The notes: a model not told the origin generated them from the letters alone. Shown: positions 32,761 through 42,956, numbered from the stretch's first letter. The stretch: DNA of 64,000 bases from Pleodorina starrii (GCA_030267565.1 BRXU01000086.1:22276-86275); one strand, 5' to 3'. Made by a program: numbers and translations.

Positions 32761-33015
32761 TGAAACTCGTGTTTGCAGTTGCGATGCCGCTGCTTGCGGT
32801 GGCCTGTGCGCCGTTGCCCCCTGTGGATACGTCCGCCGGGCTTGTGGGCGTCGACGATGCTACGTCGCCGGTCTCAACCCTGAAGGCTGGTCCTGCCGTC
32901 ACCTATCGAAGTCGCAGAGCCGGAAATGCTCGATGACCTGAGCGAGGGGCAGAACGTTCGTTTTGCTGTCGACCGGGTCGCGGGAACCCTGACCATCACT
33001 GAACTTCTGGAATGA
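32761..33015 (+). pseudogene. Lipoprotein fused by deletion to the 3' end of cusF
   Basis: The first part encodes a lipoprotein signal and short mature segment (MKLVFAVAMPLLAVACAPLP). Near 32905 the sequence changes, in another frame, to VAEPEMLDDLSEGQNVRF and TLTITELLE. These match the C-terminal end of CusF encoded at 44391-44672 (VAEPEMLDGLSEG ... TITEILE). The N-terminal half of cusF is missing, so a deletion appears to have joined two genes and shifted the frame. The lipoprotein frame stops within the fused part. Confidence 0.75.
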
Positions 33016-33044
33016 TCCGGAAAATCGAACATCGGAGAATGACA

Positions 33045-33593
33045 ATGATCTCGTACAAAGCTCTTATCGTTGCGGCTGTCGCTGCAAGCAGTCTCGCAAC
33101 GCCGCTTTTTGCCCAGGATGCTGATTTCCAGATGCCTGAGCAATGCGCCATGGCAGCACCGGCCGGAGAAATGCCCGCCACTGGTGAAATGCCTGCAGGA
33201 GACGCCCCTGTCGCCGGAATGCCCGCTGGCGATATGCCGATGGGAGGAATGCCCCAAGGCTCTGCCCATCACGGCAACAATGCAGGCGGCATGGGCGCCA
33301 TGATGGGTATGGGCGGCATGGATATGGAGACCATGCCCGAACATGTTCAGGAAAACATGCGCCGCATGATGGTCACCATGCCCGCCATGCACGACGGCAT
33401 GATGAATGAGAATGCCGACGTGGCCTTTGCCTGCGGGATGATTGCCCACCATCAGGGCGCCATCGACATGGCGGAAGTGCTTCTGGAGCATGGCGAGGAC
33501 GATCAGATGCGGACCCTGGCGCAAGAGATCATCGACGCCCAAGTCGGTGAGATCGAGCAGATGACTACCTGGTTGGCTGAAAACGCCAACTGA
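33045..33593 (+). CDS. DUF305-family Met/His-rich periplasmic protein (arm A)
   Basis: This protein of about 182 residues has a signal peptide (ALIVAAVAASSLATPLFA) and a Met-rich repeat region (GEMPATGEMPAGDAP, GGMGAMMGMGGMDM), followed by the DUF305 helical bundle with FACGMIAHHQGAIDMAEVLL. Met and His clusters suggest Cu(I) binding in the periplasm. GGAG lies seven bases before the start. The related copy at 43550-44035 has a shorter Met-rich region. It is followed by a strong terminator. Confidence 0.85.
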   Translation: MISYKALIVAAVAASSLATPLFAQDADFQMPEQCAMAAPAGEMPATGEMPAGDAPVAGMPAGDMPMGGMPQGSAHHGNNAGGMGAMMGMGGMDMETMPEHVQENMRRMMVTMPAMHDGMMNENADVAFACGMIAHHQGAIDMAEVLLEHGEDDQMRTLAQEIIDAQVGEIEQMTTWLAENAN

Positions 33594-33603
33594 GCCCACT
33601 TTG

Positions 33604-33634
33604 AGCCGCGCGGCATTGCCCGCGCGGCTTTCTC
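33604..33634 (+). terminator. Terminator after DUF305 (arm A)
   Basis: AGCCGCGCGG at 33604-33613 pairs with CCGCGCGGCT at 33620-33629, followed by TTCTCT. A similar hairpin follows the arm B copy. Confidence 0.85.
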
Positions 33635-33680
33635 TCGGACATTCCTAGGATGACATCCTCAGAAGGGGACCGTGCAGCTT

Positions 33681-33711
33681 TTGACCTTCCCATGATAGGA
33701 AGCCCCATATA
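33681..33711 (+). promoter_or_regulatory. CueR-type promoter upstream of cueR (arm A)
   Basis: TTGACC and a CATATA-type -10 are separated by 19 bp that contain the dyad CTTCCCATGATAGGAAG. This is the CueR/HmrR pattern. It lies 30 bp before the regulator gene and probably gives autoregulation. Confidence 0.82.
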
Positions 33712-33740
33712 TGTCTTATAGACAACACGGAGCTAAGCCC

Positions 33741-34202
33741 ATGAACATCGGAGACGCGTCTTATCGTTCGGGCGTATCGGCCAAGATGATCCGCTACTAC
33801 GAGCAGATCGGGCTGATCCCCGCAGCCGCGCGCACGGCTTCAGGGTATCGCGATTATGCCGATGCCGACGTCCACATGCTGCGGTTCATCGCGCGGGCGC
33901 GGGATCTTGGTTTTCCGATCAGTGAGATCACCGAACTGCTGGATCTGTGGCGTAACACTGACCGGCGCAGCGCTGACGTGAAGGCTCTGGCGCAAGCTCG
34001 GGCTCAGGACTTACGGCAGAAGATCATGCACCTGAAGGAGATGGCCGATACCTTGGAGGAACTGGCCCGATGTTGTGCAGGTGACGATCGCCCGGACTGC
34101 CCCATCCTGCAGAACCTGGAGACGCGGGCAGATCCGACGCAGGCCAACCGCAAACGGCGGATGCAAAAGCCAATGACGATCAAGGAAAGGCTTATATCAT
34201 GA
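33741..34202 (+). CDS. cueR: MerR-family copper regulator CueR/HmrR (arm A)
   Basis: This 153-residue protein starts MNIGDASYRSGVSAKMIRYY and continues EQIGLIPAAARTASGYRDY. The metal loop near the C-terminus, CCAGDDRPDCPIL, has the two cysteines spaced as in Cu(I)-sensing CueR/HmrR. A longer N-terminus from 33711 would read through the promoter and is unlikely. It overlaps the DUF411 gene by 4 bp (ATGA), so both are translated from one message. It probably also controls the other CueR-type promoters at 35081, 35147 and 43442. Confidence 0.9.
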   Translation: MNIGDASYRSGVSAKMIRYYEQIGLIPAAARTASGYRDYADADVHMLRFIARARDLGFPISEITELLDLWRNTDRRSADVKALAQARAQDLRQKIMHLKEMADTLEELARCCAGDDRPDCPILQNLETRADPTQANRKRRMQKPMTIKERLIS

Positions 34203-34654
34203 TCAACAGACGTCTTTTTATCGGAACGCTGGCAGCGGCTCTGGCACCGGCAAGCGCTGTCCTGAGCGCCTTACCCATGCCTGAAAGCACCCTGATTGCA
34301 GTGGTTCGATCACCCGCCTGTGGCTGCTGCGGCGCGTGGATCGATCATTTGCGCGACGCCGGATTCACGGTCGAGGAAACCCTCTCGGATGACGTCGACG
34401 CATTCAAGGATCAGCATGCTGTGCCTCAGCCTCTTCGGTCCTGTCACACTGCTCTTGTCGATGGCTATGTCCTTGAGGGCCACGTTCCGGCAGACGCGAT
34501 CCGCACCCTTCTGGATCAGAAGCCTGATGCGTTTGGTTTGGCGGTTCCCGGAATGCCGATCGGGTCGCCCGGCATGGAGATGGGCGATCAGACCGAACCG
34601 TTCGATGTCATCCTCTGGAACGCATCGGGCACTGACGTCTTTGCGCGATATTGA
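34199..34654 (+). CDS. DUF411-family copper-associated protein (arm A)
   Basis: This 151-residue secreted protein has a signal peptide (RRLFIGTLAAALAPASAV). The DUF411 core contains SPACGCCGAWIDHLRDAGF, RSCHTALVDGYVLEGHVPA and GLAVPGMPIGSPGM. The CxCC and Met-rich loop are possible Cu(I) ligands. Close to the arm B copy at 42501-42956. It is coupled to cueR by a 4-bp overlap and ends before a bidirectional terminator. Confidence 0.87.
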   Translation: MINRRLFIGTLAAALAPASAVLSALPMPESTLIAVVRSPACGCCGAWIDHLRDAGFTVEETLSDDVDAFKDQHAVPQPLRSCHTALVDGYVLEGHVPADAIRTLLDQKPDAFGLAVPGMPIGSPGMEMGDQTEPFDVILWNASGTDVFARY

Positions 34655-34817
34655 AGGTTGTCATGGCACAGCCTGCGTCGGGACGTGGCCGATCTGGAGA
34701 CGAAATCTGATCTCAAAACCGGATCGCCTGCCGATCTGAGCGGGCAGGCCACTGCCCCCCGATCAGGTCGTTGATCACATCAGTGTTCCATGCGCTTGCA
34801 CAGGATCACTCGGTGTC

Positions 34818-34846
34818 AGGCCCTTCCTTGCGGAAGGGCCTTTCGT
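34818..34846. terminator. Bidirectional terminator between DUF411 and copZ
   Basis: AGGCCCTTCC at 34818-34827 and GGAAGGGCCT at 34832-34841 form a perfect 10-bp stem with a TTGC loop, followed by TTCGT. It lies between convergent genes and can serve both. Confidence 0.82.
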
Positions 34847-34856
34847 CTGCCGTTCC

Positions 34857-35045
34857 TTATGCCGGTGCGAAACCAGCATCCGTCAGCACTGCGACCAACT
34901 GCTCACGCGACGCGGTCGAAGTGACATCGACCGTGTGCGTTGCAGGATCAGCTTTCACATCTGCTGCCGGATCGACGGACTGGATGGCCTTGGTGACGCC
35001 GCGCGCACAACCGCCACAGGTCATGGTTTCAATGTGGAACTGCAT
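34857..35045 (-). CDS. copZ: CopZ-type copper chaperone (HMA domain), first copy
   Basis: This 62-residue protein is a single HMA domain: MQFHIETMTCGGCARGVTKA carries the CxxC, and LVAVLTDAGFAPA ends the fold. AAGGAGG precedes the start. It delivers Cu(I) to the P-type ATPase encoded divergently at 35212. Its own CueR-type promoter lies at 35081-35111, back to back with that of copA. Confidence 0.9.
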   Translation of the reverse strand: MQFHIETMTCGGCARGVTKAIQSVDPAADVKADPATHTVDVTSTASREQLVAVLTDAGFAPA

Positions 35046-35080
35046 GAGGACCTCCTTTGAACATTGATCTCATCAGGCTC

Positions 35081-35111
35081 GAGATAGGGTTTCCAATGCT
35101 GGTAAGGTCAA
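35081..35111 (-). promoter_or_regulatory. CueR-type promoter for copZ
   Basis: On the minus strand TTGACC is followed after 19 bp by a CTATCT-type -10, with the dyad CTTACCAGCATTGGAAA between. It is weaker in symmetry than the copA and cueR boxes. Confidence 0.72.
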
Positions 35112-35146
35112 TGACAGAGCGCGCGATTGTATTCCGGCCTTCACGC

Positions 35147-35177
35147 TTGACCTTCCCATGATGGGAATGCCCATCTG
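35147..35177 (+). promoter_or_regulatory. CueR-type promoter for copA
   Basis: TTGACC, then the dyad CTTCCCATGATGGGAA within a 19-bp spacer, then CCATCT. It lies 35 bp upstream of the ATPase start. Confidence 0.82.
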
Positions 35178-35211
35178 TAAAAGCGGAACAAGCTTTAGAA
35201 GGTGATCCGTC

Positions 35212-36591
35212 ATGAACATCAGCAGCAGCGACATGAAACCCGACCTGCATTCGACAGTCGTCTTGGACATAGAGGGCATGACCTGCGCGTCCTGTGTCGG
35301 ACGAGTAGAGCGGGCGCTGAAGGCGGTACCGCGGGTCGAGACGGCATCCGTGAACCTCGCCACGGAACGGGCAGAGATCGCTGGTCTAAATCTGGACCGG
35401 TCAGCGCTGGTCAGGGCGGTCGAGACCGTCGGCTATGATGTCCGCTCACCCGCAATCGATCTGGCTATCGAGGGGATGACCTGTGCGTCCTGCGTGTCCC
35501 GGGTGGAACGCGCGCTGAAATCCGTGCCGGGCGTGACCGAGGCCACGGTCAACCTGGCCACCGAACGGGCCCATATCACTGGTCAGGCGGATGCCGCAGC
35601 CCTGATCCGCGCGATCGATAGCGCCGGCTATGACGCGCGGATCGCTGTCTCGGCCTCTGCGGTGTCGGATGAAGTCGCGGACCGGAAGGCAGCCGAGGAG
35701 GCAGCCTTGAAGCGCGACCTGTGGATCGCCGCGGCGCTGACGTTGCCCGTCTTCCTGCTTGAGATGGGCTCGCACCTGTTCACATGGGTGCATATGGCGG
35801 TGATGAACACCATCGGCATGCAGAACAGCTGGTATCTGCAGTTCGCCCTGACCACAGCAGTGCTGCTCGGCCCCGGGCGACGGTTCTACACCAAGGGCTT
35901 TCCCGCATTGGCCCGGCTGGCTCCGGACATGAACAGCCTGGTCGCGGTTGGCACTTCGGCAGCCTATGGCTATTCTCTGGTTGCCACCTTTGTTCCTGCC
36001 CTGCTGCCCGCAGGCACGGTGAATGTCTATTACGAGGCGGCGGCGGTCATCGTCACCCTGATCCTGCTTGGCCGGTATCTGGAGGCCCGCGCCAAGGGCC
36101 GGACCTCCGAGGCGATCAAGCGGCTTGTCGGCCTGCAGGCCAAGACGGCCCGGGTGGTCCGCGCCGACATCGTGATTGAAGTGCCGATTGCCGAAGTGCG
36201 GCCGGGCGATATCGTTGAGGTCCGCCCGGGCGAGCGGGTACCTGTCGACGGCGACGTGACGGACGGCGCCAGCTGGATCGACGAGAGCATGATCTCGGGT
36301 GAACCCGTCCCGGTCGAAAAGACCATCGGCAGCACCGTCACCGGCGGCACCATCAACCAGACCGGCGCCTTCACCTTTCGCGCCACTGCTGTCGGCGAGG
36401 CCACGATACTGGCGCAGATCATCCGCATGGTCGAGGCCGCTCAGGGCGGCAAGCTGCCGATCCAGGCGCTGGTGGACCGGGTGACGATGTGGTTCGTGCC
36501 GGCCGTGATGGCCTTGGCGACGCTGACCTTTGCCGTCTGGCTGATCGTCGGCCCCGATCCTGCACTGACCTTTGGGCTCGTAAATGCCGTG

Positions 36592-36629
<38 letters not shown>

Positions 36630-37695
36630 TGCGACACCGACCTCGATCATGGTCGGCACCGGGCGGGGCGCAGAGCTGGGGATTCTGTTCCGGAAGGGAG
36701 AGGCGTTGCAGGCCCTTCAGGAGGTTCGCGTCGTGGCCTTCGACAAGACCGGAACGCTGACCGAAGGTCGCCCCCGACTGACCGACCTGAACCTCGCCCC
36801 CGGTTTCGATCGCGCCTCCGTGCTTGCGGCTGTTGCCGCCGTGGAGGCAAAGTCCGAACATCCGATCGCGCGCGCCATCGTTGCGGCAGCGGCCGAAGAG
36901 GGTCTGACATTGCCGCATGTGTCCGGGTTCACGTCGCAGACCGGCTATGGCGTCCAGGCGCAGGCGGGAACCCAAACGGTCGACATCGGCGCCGATCGCT
37001 TCATGACGAAGCTCGGTCTAGATGTAGCACTTTTCGCCGACGTCGCAGCGCAGTTGGCCGAAGAGGGTAAGTCCCCGCTCTATGCGGCCATCGATGGCCG
37101 TCTGGCAGCGATCCTGGCCGTGGCCGACCCGATCAAGAAGACGGCGCCGCAGGCCATCCGTGCCTTGCACGCGCTTGGCCTGAAGGTCGCGATGATCACC
37201 GGCGACAACGCCCGCACGGCGCAGGCCATCGCGCGCCAACTGGGCATCGATGAGGTCGTGGCCGAGGTGCTGCCCGACGGAAAGGTGGCCGCGGTCAAAC
37301 GGCTGCAGGCACTTGGCCGGGTCGCTTATGTCGGCGATGGCATCAACGACGCCCCGGCCCTGGCCGAGGCTGATGTCGGTTTTGCCGTCGGCACGGGCAC
37401 CGATATTGCGATCGAGGCCGCGGATGTGGTGCTGATGACCGGTCGTCTGACCGCCGTGTCGGACGCGATCGCGCTCTCTAAGGCCACGATGCGCAATATC
37501 CGGCAGAACCTGTTCTGGGCGTTCGCCTATAACGCCGCCCTGATCCCGGTGGCAGCAGGCGTGTTGTGGCCGGCCTTTGGCGTTCTTTTGTCACCAGTCT
37601 TTGCGGCCGGGGCCATGGCGCTGTCGTCCGTCTTTGTCCTTGGAAATGCCCTTCGGCTGAAGCGTTATTCACCTGGAGTGTTGCATGAAGTCTGA
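35212..37695 (+). CDS. copA: Cu+-exporting P1B-type ATPase with two HMA domains
   Basis: This 827-residue ATPase has two N-terminal HMA domains ([16 protein letters not shown], then [16 protein letters not shown]). The membrane core follows, with the [11 protein letters not shown] copper site at about residue 467, phosphorylation motif DKTGTLTEG near 509, TGE-equivalent SGEPVPVEK, and [20 protein letters not shown]. It pumps Cu(I) from cytoplasm to periplasm. The divergent copZ and CueR-type promoters on both sides form a classic copper-export unit. A hairpin follows its stop. Confidence 0.95.
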
Positions 37696-37711
37696 AAACC
37701 TCTAAAGAGCG

Positions 37712-37734
37712 GGGCCTTCCAGAGGCCCGGTTCT
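37712..37734 (+). terminator. Terminator after copA
   Basis: GGGCCT at 37712-37717 pairs with AGGCCC at 37723-37728 and is followed by GGTTCTTT. Confidence 0.65.
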
Positions 37735-38438
37735 TTGCCAATATGATCCGCAGCTATGGGCGACCCCCCTGATCTTGCAGGGCGGTCGCCCCCGGCATGT
37801 GTTGGAAGGATGCCGTGCCGGGATACTCGCTAATTTCATGACATCGGCTTACAAAGATGATGTTAGATCAGAAGCCCATGCGGGCATTCTCATTCCAACG
37901 CGCCTTCATCCTAATGGATTTCAACAACATGATATTTTTCATCTTTCCCCAGAAGCATCCCCGAAATTTGTGGATAACTTCGTACCATCCAACAGCCTTC
38001 GATCCTAAGAGTCGTTTTAGTTAATAATCGTAATCAAGCTTGCTGAGTCGGCATGAACAGAGCGGAAAAGTTACATAATAAAGCTTATAAAATTTCTTGG
38101 TGACGCGGGGGGGTCTATTCTGAAATGCGACAAGCCATGATTTATTGGTGTTTTCAGATCGAGGATCTCCCCCGTGATGTCGCATCTCAGGGGGCATCCG
38201 CATTCATCTGGCCACGCCCCGTCTGCGCGGATTGCTGGCGCTGACCATGGCCGCCGCGGCGGCGGCCATGGTCCTGGTCAACTCGGTCATGCTGGTGCGG
38301 GATACGCTTGATAACCTACAGCCTCGTGTCTGGATAAGCACGAATGAGGTATGAGCATGATACATTTTGATAAGGCAGATGGGCCAGACGCCTGATACGC
38401 CCATTGCGGCGACTGAACATCCGGCCCAACACTTTAAT
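37735..38438. other. Non-coding stretch with a gene fragment at 38190-38355
   Basis: Most of this region holds no gene. Near 38190-38355 on the plus strand one frame reads IRIHLATPRLRGLLALTMAA and VLVNSVMLVRDTLDNLQP before a stop, like the N-terminal anchor of a membrane protein such as a sensor kinase. It is cut short, so it is probably a fragment. Inverted words GGGCGACC/GGTCGCCC occur near 37756-37791. Confidence 0.4.
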
Positions 38439-38636
38439 TCAGGCCAGAGTGGCGGGGTATCCTGCTGCGGCCAGTGCCACTTGAAGGTTGTCCGGCTTAG
38501 CCCGGCTTTCCAAAGCGATCGTTCGTAACGCCATGTCGAACTCGATCTGTGCCTCGGGGTCGATTGCATGGATGGTCTTTTCAACCGTTGCCTTGCAGTG
38601 GCCGCAGCTCATGTTGGGGATATTGAACGTTGTCAT
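38439..38636 (-). CDS. copZ: CopZ-type copper chaperone (HMA domain), second copy
   Basis: This 65-residue HMA domain begins MTTFNIPNMSCGHCKATVEK (CxxC) and ends LQVALAAAGYPA. It differs clearly from the first copy and belongs to the branch usually linked to YHS-containing CopA. It starts 21 bp after the ATPase stop on the same strand, so it is co-transcribed with it. Confidence 0.9.
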   Translation of the reverse strand: MTTFNIPNMSCGHCKATVEKTIHAIDPEAQIEFDMALRTIALESRAKPDNLQVALAAAGYPATLA

Positions 38637-38657
38637 CTGTCTTTCCTTTTTGTTTTC

Positions 38658-41009
38658 TTAGAGATCCACCCGCCGCAGGCGGAGGGCGTTGGTGATAACC
38701 GAGACGGAGGACAGGCTCATTGCTGCGGCTGCGATCATTGGCGAGAGCAGGAGGCCGGTGACAGGGTACAGCAGACCCGCAGCGATTGGCACGCCTAGAG
38801 CATTGTATGCGAAGGCGAAGAACAGGTTCTGCTTGATGTTGCGCAACGTCGCCCGCGCCAGCTTGCGCGCCCTGACGATGCCCATCAGGTCACCACCCAG
38901 AAGGGTTATCCCGGCACTCTCCATGGCCACGTCCGCGCCCGTACCCATGGCGATGCCGACATCGGCAGCGGCCAGTGCGGGCGCGTCGTTTACCCCGTCA
39001 CCCGCCATGGCGATCTTGTGCCCGTCGCGGCGCAACTGGTCGATCAGCTCCTTTTTGGCTTCCGGAAGAACTCCTGCGCGCACTTCGTCAATGCCAAGCG
39101 TGCCCGCCACAGCCTGTGCTGTCCGCTCGTTGTCGCCCGTCGCCATGATGACGCGCAGTCCCTGAGCATGCAGTTCGCGGATTGCCTGCGCTGTCGATGG
39201 CTTGATCGGGTCGGCAACAGCCACGATGCCGGTAAGTGCTCCATCGACCGCGATGAACATCGCAGTCTTGCCCTCGGCGCGCAGAGTGTCTGCCTTCGCT
39301 TCGGCCGCGCCCGTGTCCAGTCCCATCTCCTGCATCATCGCAGCATTTCCAAGCGCCACTGCCCGTCCGCCAACCGTGCCGCGGACGCCCTTGCCGGTGA
39401 CGGCCTCAAAATCCACCGCCTCTTGCCGCGTCGCACCCTGCGCTTCGGCACCTTCGACGATCGCTTCGGCCAGCGGATGTTCCGAACCGCGCTCGAGCGC
39501 TGCCGCCAGCGACAGCAAGTCCGCTTCGGTCCCGTCCCCCAGCACCACGGTATCCGTCAGCTTTGGCTTGCCCATGGTCAACGTGCCGGTCTTGTCGACG
39601 ATCAAGGTATCGACCCCAGCCATCCGCTCCAGCGCCTCGGCGTCCTTGATCAGCACCCCCGCCTGCGCGCCGCGCCCCGCCGCCGTGGTGATCGAGATCG
39701 GCGTGGCCAACCCAAGGGCGCAGGGACAGGCGATGATCAGCACTGACACGGCCGAGGCGATGGCAAAGACCAGCGAGGGCTCGGGGCCGAAAATCAGCCA
39801 GACGACGAAGGCGAAGATTGCGATACCGACCACCGTTGGCACGAACACTGCCGAGACCCGATCGGCCATCCCCTGGATCGGTGCGCGGGACCGCCGCGCG
39901 TTCGAGACCATCGCCACGATCTGCGCAAGAACGGTGTCGGCGCCGACCTTGCCCGCCTCGATCACAAGGCTGCCGTTCTTGTTGATCGTGGCCCCGGTCA
40001 CCGCATCGCCGGGACTTTTTTCCACCGGCATCGACTCGCCGGTCAGCATGCTCTCATCCAGGGATGAGCGGCCCTCGATCACTATGCCGTCCACCGGCAC
40101 TGCATCGCCCGGGCGCACGCGAAGCCGGTCACCTTCCATGATGTTTTCCAAGGGGGCGTCATATTCCGACCCATCCGGCAGGATACGCCGCGCGGTCTTG
40201 GGTGCAAGGTCAAGCAGCGCGCGAATGGCATCCCCGGTACGTTCACGTGCGCGCAATTCCAGAACCTGGCCCACGAAGACCAGTGCAATGATCACCACCG
40301 CCGCCTCGTAGTAGGTGCCGACGCCATGACCCATTCGATAGGCATCGGGAAATACGCCGGGCAGGAAGGTCGCGACGAGCGAATAAAGGTAGGCTGCCCC
40401 CACACCCAGGCTGATCAACGTCCACATGTTCGGTGATCGGTTCACAAGTGAATCCCAGCCTCGCCTGAAGAATGGCAAGGCGGCCCAGAGGATGATCGGT
40501 GTCGCCAAGATGAATTCGAGATAGCTTGCAGTTTCGTGGCCAATCCAATCCCGCACCGGCAGAGCGACCAACTCGCCCATTGTCAGGATGATCAGCGGCA
40601 CTGCGGCGGCTGCTGAAATCCACATGCGCCGAGTGAAGTCGGTCAGTTCCTCGCTCGGCTCGTCCGAGGGCAGCATCGGTTCGAGCGCCATGCCGCAGAT
40701 CGGACAGTCGCCGGGCACATCGCGGACAATCTCCGGGTGCATCGGACAGGTATACTGAGCGTTGGCCGGAGCGGCCTTTTTCTGTCCTGCGGCTCTGCCG
40801 GAAGCGTAGAACCACGGATCTACCTTGAACTTGGTCTGGCATTTTTCCGAACAGAAATGGAAAGTCTTGTCTCCGAACTCCGCTCGACGCCCGTCAGCCT
40901 TGACCGCGACCGTCATCCCGCAGACCGGGTCCTTTGCCGTCTCGGTCCCCGCAGGGATGTCGGTCCCCGCAGGGATGTCGGGCGTCGCGGGATGATGATC
41001 GTGGTCCAT
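38658..41009 (-). CDS. copA: Cu+-exporting P1B-type ATPase with YHS and Met/Cys N-terminal domains
   Basis: This 783-residue ATPase has no HMA domain. The N-terminus is His-rich ([11 protein letters not shown]), with an exact tandem DIPAGT repeat, then a YHS domain ([11 protein letters not shown] ... [12 protein letters not shown]) and a heavy-metal-binding segment ([20 protein letters not shown]). The core has [21 protein letters not shown] and [18 protein letters not shown]. The architecture is that of CopA proteins of the CopA/FixI or silver/copper resistance branch. It is downstream of a DUF305 membrane protein gene and upstream of copZ. Confidence 0.94.
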   Translation of the reverse strand: MDHDHHPATPDIPAGTDIPAGTETAKDPVCGMTVAVKADGRRAEFGDKTFHFCSEKCQTKFKVDPWFYASGRAAGQKKAAPANAQYTCPMHPEIVRDVPGDCPICGMALEPMLPSDEPSEELTDFTRRMWISAAAAVPLIILTMGELVALPVRDWIGHETASYLEFILATPIILWAALPFFRRGWDSLVNRSPNMWTLISLGVGAAYLYSLVATFLPGVFPDAYRMGHGVGTYYEAAVVIIALVFVGQVLELRARERTGDAIRALLDLAPKTARRILPDGSEYDAPLENIMEGDRLRVRPGDAVPVDGIVIEGRSSLDESMLTGESMPVEKSPGDAVTGATINKNGSLVIEAGKVGADTVLAQIVAMVSNARRSRAPIQGMADRVSAVFVPTVVGIAIFAFVVWLIFGPEPSLVFAIASAVSVLIIACPCALGLATPISITTAAGRGAQAGVLIKDAEALERMAGVDTLIVDKTGTLTMGKPKLTDTVVLGDGTEADLLSLAAALERGSEHPLAEAIVEGAEAQGATRQEAVDFEAVTGKGVRGTVGGRAVALGNAAMMQEMGLDTGAAEAKADTLRAEGKTAMFIAVDGALTGIVAVADPIKPSTAQAIRELHAQGLRVIMATGDNERTAQAVAGTLGIDEVRAGVLPEAKKELIDQLRRDGHKIAMAGDGVNDAPALAAADVGIAMGTGADVAMESAGITLLGGDLMGIVRARKLARATLRNIKQNLFFAFAYNALGVPIAAGLLYPVTGLLLSPMIAAAAMSLSSVSVITNALRLRRVDL

Positions 41010-41080
41010 AGCGTACCAACTTTCTACTGATTTTCGTCCATCTAAGATGCCGGGCGAGTGACACCCTGATTTGACGTGAT

Positions 41081-41566
41081 TTAGTTAGCTTCGATGCGGG
41101 GAGTGCCTGCAGGTGCGTCGCCATTTGCCTCGATATCGGCGATGTACCGTTTCATTTCTGCGATCTCGTTGCGCTGCGCCTCGATGATCGCGTCAGCAAG
41201 GTCCCGGACCCTTGGATCGGAAATATCCGCGCGCTCACTGGTCAGGATAGCGATAGAATGGTGGGGGATCATCGCCTTCATCCAGGCAAGATCCTCGACC
41301 GTCTCCTGGCTTCGCACCAGCCAGAGGGACAGAACGAACGCCAAACCAGCGCCAACGAAAATCGCAATGTTCTTCTTTCGATCGGTATACATGCCCAACA
41401 TGAAGGCGAGCATGATGACCGCCATGACCGATCCCATGTAAATCGCCATCCACATGCGGGTCTGCGAAAACTCGATGTGATCAATCGAGTAGGTATTGAG
41501 GTACATCAGCCCATACATGACGATGGTAGAGGTCGCGATCATCGCGAAAAAGCGGCCATATCCCAT
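41081..41566 (-). CDS. Membrane-anchored DUF305 protein
   Basis: This 161-residue protein has three hydrophobic segments ([55 protein letters not shown]) and then the DUF305 motif [20 protein letters not shown] with Met and His residues. It is thus a DUF305 domain tethered to the membrane, unlike the soluble copies at 33045 and 43550. It starts the unit with the YHS-CopA 71 bp downstream. Confidence 0.85.
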   Translation of the reverse strand: MGYGRFFAMIATSTIVMYGLMYLNTYSIDHIEFSQTRMWMAIYMGSVMAVIMLAFMLGMYTDRKKNIAIFVGAGLAFVLSLWLVRSQETVEDLAWMKAMIPHHSIAILTSERADISDPRVRDLADAIIEAQRNEIAEMKRYIADIEANGDAPAGTPRIEAN

Positions 41567-41729
41567 GATATGTCTCCGTTTCTATTTTAGGTTTCTCTTG
41601 AAGCCGGAACATTGAGGCTGTGCCTCATGGTCGGAATGATCCATTTTCATCTTCGGCTACAGGCACAGTAGAACTTTTCGCCTGCAGCCGTTTGCGCTGC
41701 AAAGCGCGGCTCTCTATCGAATAGCGTGC

Positions 41730-42491
41730 TCAATGCCCGAGCATCGTAACCTTGATCAGCATCCAGATGGCCATGGCGATCATCATCAGGTTCTCTGTCA
41801 GCGAGACGAAGCCTAGGGGCACGTTGCTGTCACCACCGACGCAGGCGCATTTGATCTCTCGCTTGTCGATGTAGACCGCTTTGTAAACCGACACAGCGCC
41901 AATGGTGCCGATGAAGAGGGCCACCGGGATCGACAACCACATCAGCGCGCCCGCGACCATCAGGACGCCTGCCAGACCCTCGGCGAAGGGATAGACGTAG
42001 CCGTAACGAACCCACCTCTGGGCCAGCAGATCATAATTCAGGAACATCGTGGCGAAGCTGTCCACGTCCTTCAGTTTCTGCAAGGCCAGGAGACACATCG
42101 CGAAGGCCACGAACCATTCCGCCGCAGCCACCGTGAAGAGCTGGCCGAACGCCGCCCAACTGGTGGCCAGGGCCATGGCGGCTGCCATGGCGAACAGGGC
42201 GATCACTGGCCGATAGGTCGTCGCGGTCTTGTCGCGAACGGTCTTGCCGAAATGACGCCGCAGGTCGTCATAGCCGCCGATCCGCTGGCCGCCGATGAAG
42301 GTCTGCGGCGTGGTCTGGACGTCATGCTGCTCCTTGAAGGCATCGACCTCGCCGCGGGTCGTCAGATGATGGTCCTCGACGCGGAAGCCTTGGCGCTTGA
42401 GCAGATCGAGCGACTTGAGTCCGTAGGGACACATGTGTTTGGTCATGACCATCCGATGGAGGGTCGCGGTTCCAGGCGATGCTGATGGCAT
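41730..42491 (-). CDS. Glutaredoxin-MauE fusion protein
   Basis: This 253-residue protein has an N-terminal glutaredoxin domain: TKHMCPYGLKSLDLLKRQGF has CPYG with only one Cys, then TTPQTFIGGQRIGGYDDLRR. It is fused to a MauE/DoxX-like four-span membrane domain (EWFVAFAMCLLALQKLKD and FAEGLAGVLMVAGALMWL). The conserved Cys pair in EIKCACVGG near the C-terminus could exchange electrons with the glutaredoxin half. Such fusions recur in copper and mercury clusters; the substrate is unknown. It is transcribed 9 bp after the DUF411 start region in the same strand direction, so it may be part of the arm B unit. Confidence 0.82.
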   Translation of the reverse strand: MPSASPGTATLHRMVMTKHMCPYGLKSLDLLKRQGFRVEDHHLTTRGEVDAFKEQHDVQTTPQTFIGGQRIGGYDDLRRHFGKTVRDKTATTYRPVIALFAMAAAMALATSWAAFGQLFTVAAAEWFVAFAMCLLALQKLKDVDSFATMFLNYDLLAQRWVRYGYVYPFAEGLAGVLMVAGALMWLSIPVALFIGTIGAVSVYKAVYIDKREIKCACVGGDSNVPLGFVSLTENLMMIAMAIWMLIKVTMLGH

Positions 42492-42500
42492 GGGGCCCCC

Positions 42501-42956
42501 TTAATAGCTTGCGAATATGTTTGTGCCGGAATCGCTCCAGAGAATGACTTCGAACGGCTCCGTTTGATCGCCCATCTCCATGCCGGGAGATCCGATCGGC
42601 ATTCCCGGAACTGCCAGACCAAGGACATCGGGGCGCTGATCCAGCAGGGTGCGGATGGCCTCGGCCGGAACATGGCCCTCGATCACATAGCCCTCGACAA
42701 GGGCGGTGTGGCAGGACCGAAGAGGCTGGGGCACGGCATGCTGATCCTTGAAGGCCTCGACGTCATCGGACAGAGTTTCTTCGACGGCAAAACCACTGTC
42801 TCGCAGGTGATCGATCCAGGCTCCGCAACAGCCGCAATCGGGTGATCGAACCACCGCGATTAGAGTGTCTTGGGATGTGGACACCGCCCCCAGCACCGAT
42901 GTTGCGGGAATGAGGACCGCGGCGAGCGTTCCGATGAACAGGCGTCTGTCGATCAC
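42501..42956 (-). CDS. DUF411-family copper-associated protein (arm B)
   Basis: This 151-residue protein is the close relative of the arm A protein. It has a signal peptide (RRLFIGTLAAVLIPATSVLG), SPDCGCCGAWIDHLRDSGF, RSCHTALVEGYVIEGHVPA and GLAVPGMPIGSPGM. Main differences are in the signal peptide and C-terminus. It overlaps the cueR stop by 4 bp as in arm A. The glutaredoxin-MauE gene follows. Confidence 0.87.
   Translation of the reverse strand: MIDRRLFIGTLAAVLIPATSVLGAVSTSQDTLIAVVRSPDCGCCGAWIDHLRDSGFAVEETLSDDVEAFKDQHAVPQPLRSCHTALVEGYVIEGHVPAEAIRTLLDQRPDVLGLAVPGMPIGSPGMEMGDQTEPFEVILWSDSGTNIFASY

Larger units (their letters stand above)
33045..34654 (+). repeat. Copper module arm A (inverted duplicate of 42501-44035)
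   Basis: DUF305, CueR and DUF411 genes occur here in the same order as in arm B at 42501-44035, which is on the opposite strand. Proteins of the two arms are closely similar over most of their length. A broken cusF precedes this arm; an intact cusF precedes arm B. Confidence 0.8.

Noticed and set aside
35446..36975. 509-codon minus-strand frame
   Set aside because: Antisense to copA with no recognisable motif.
39202..40311. 369-codon plus-strand frame
   Set aside because: Antisense to the YHS-type copA.
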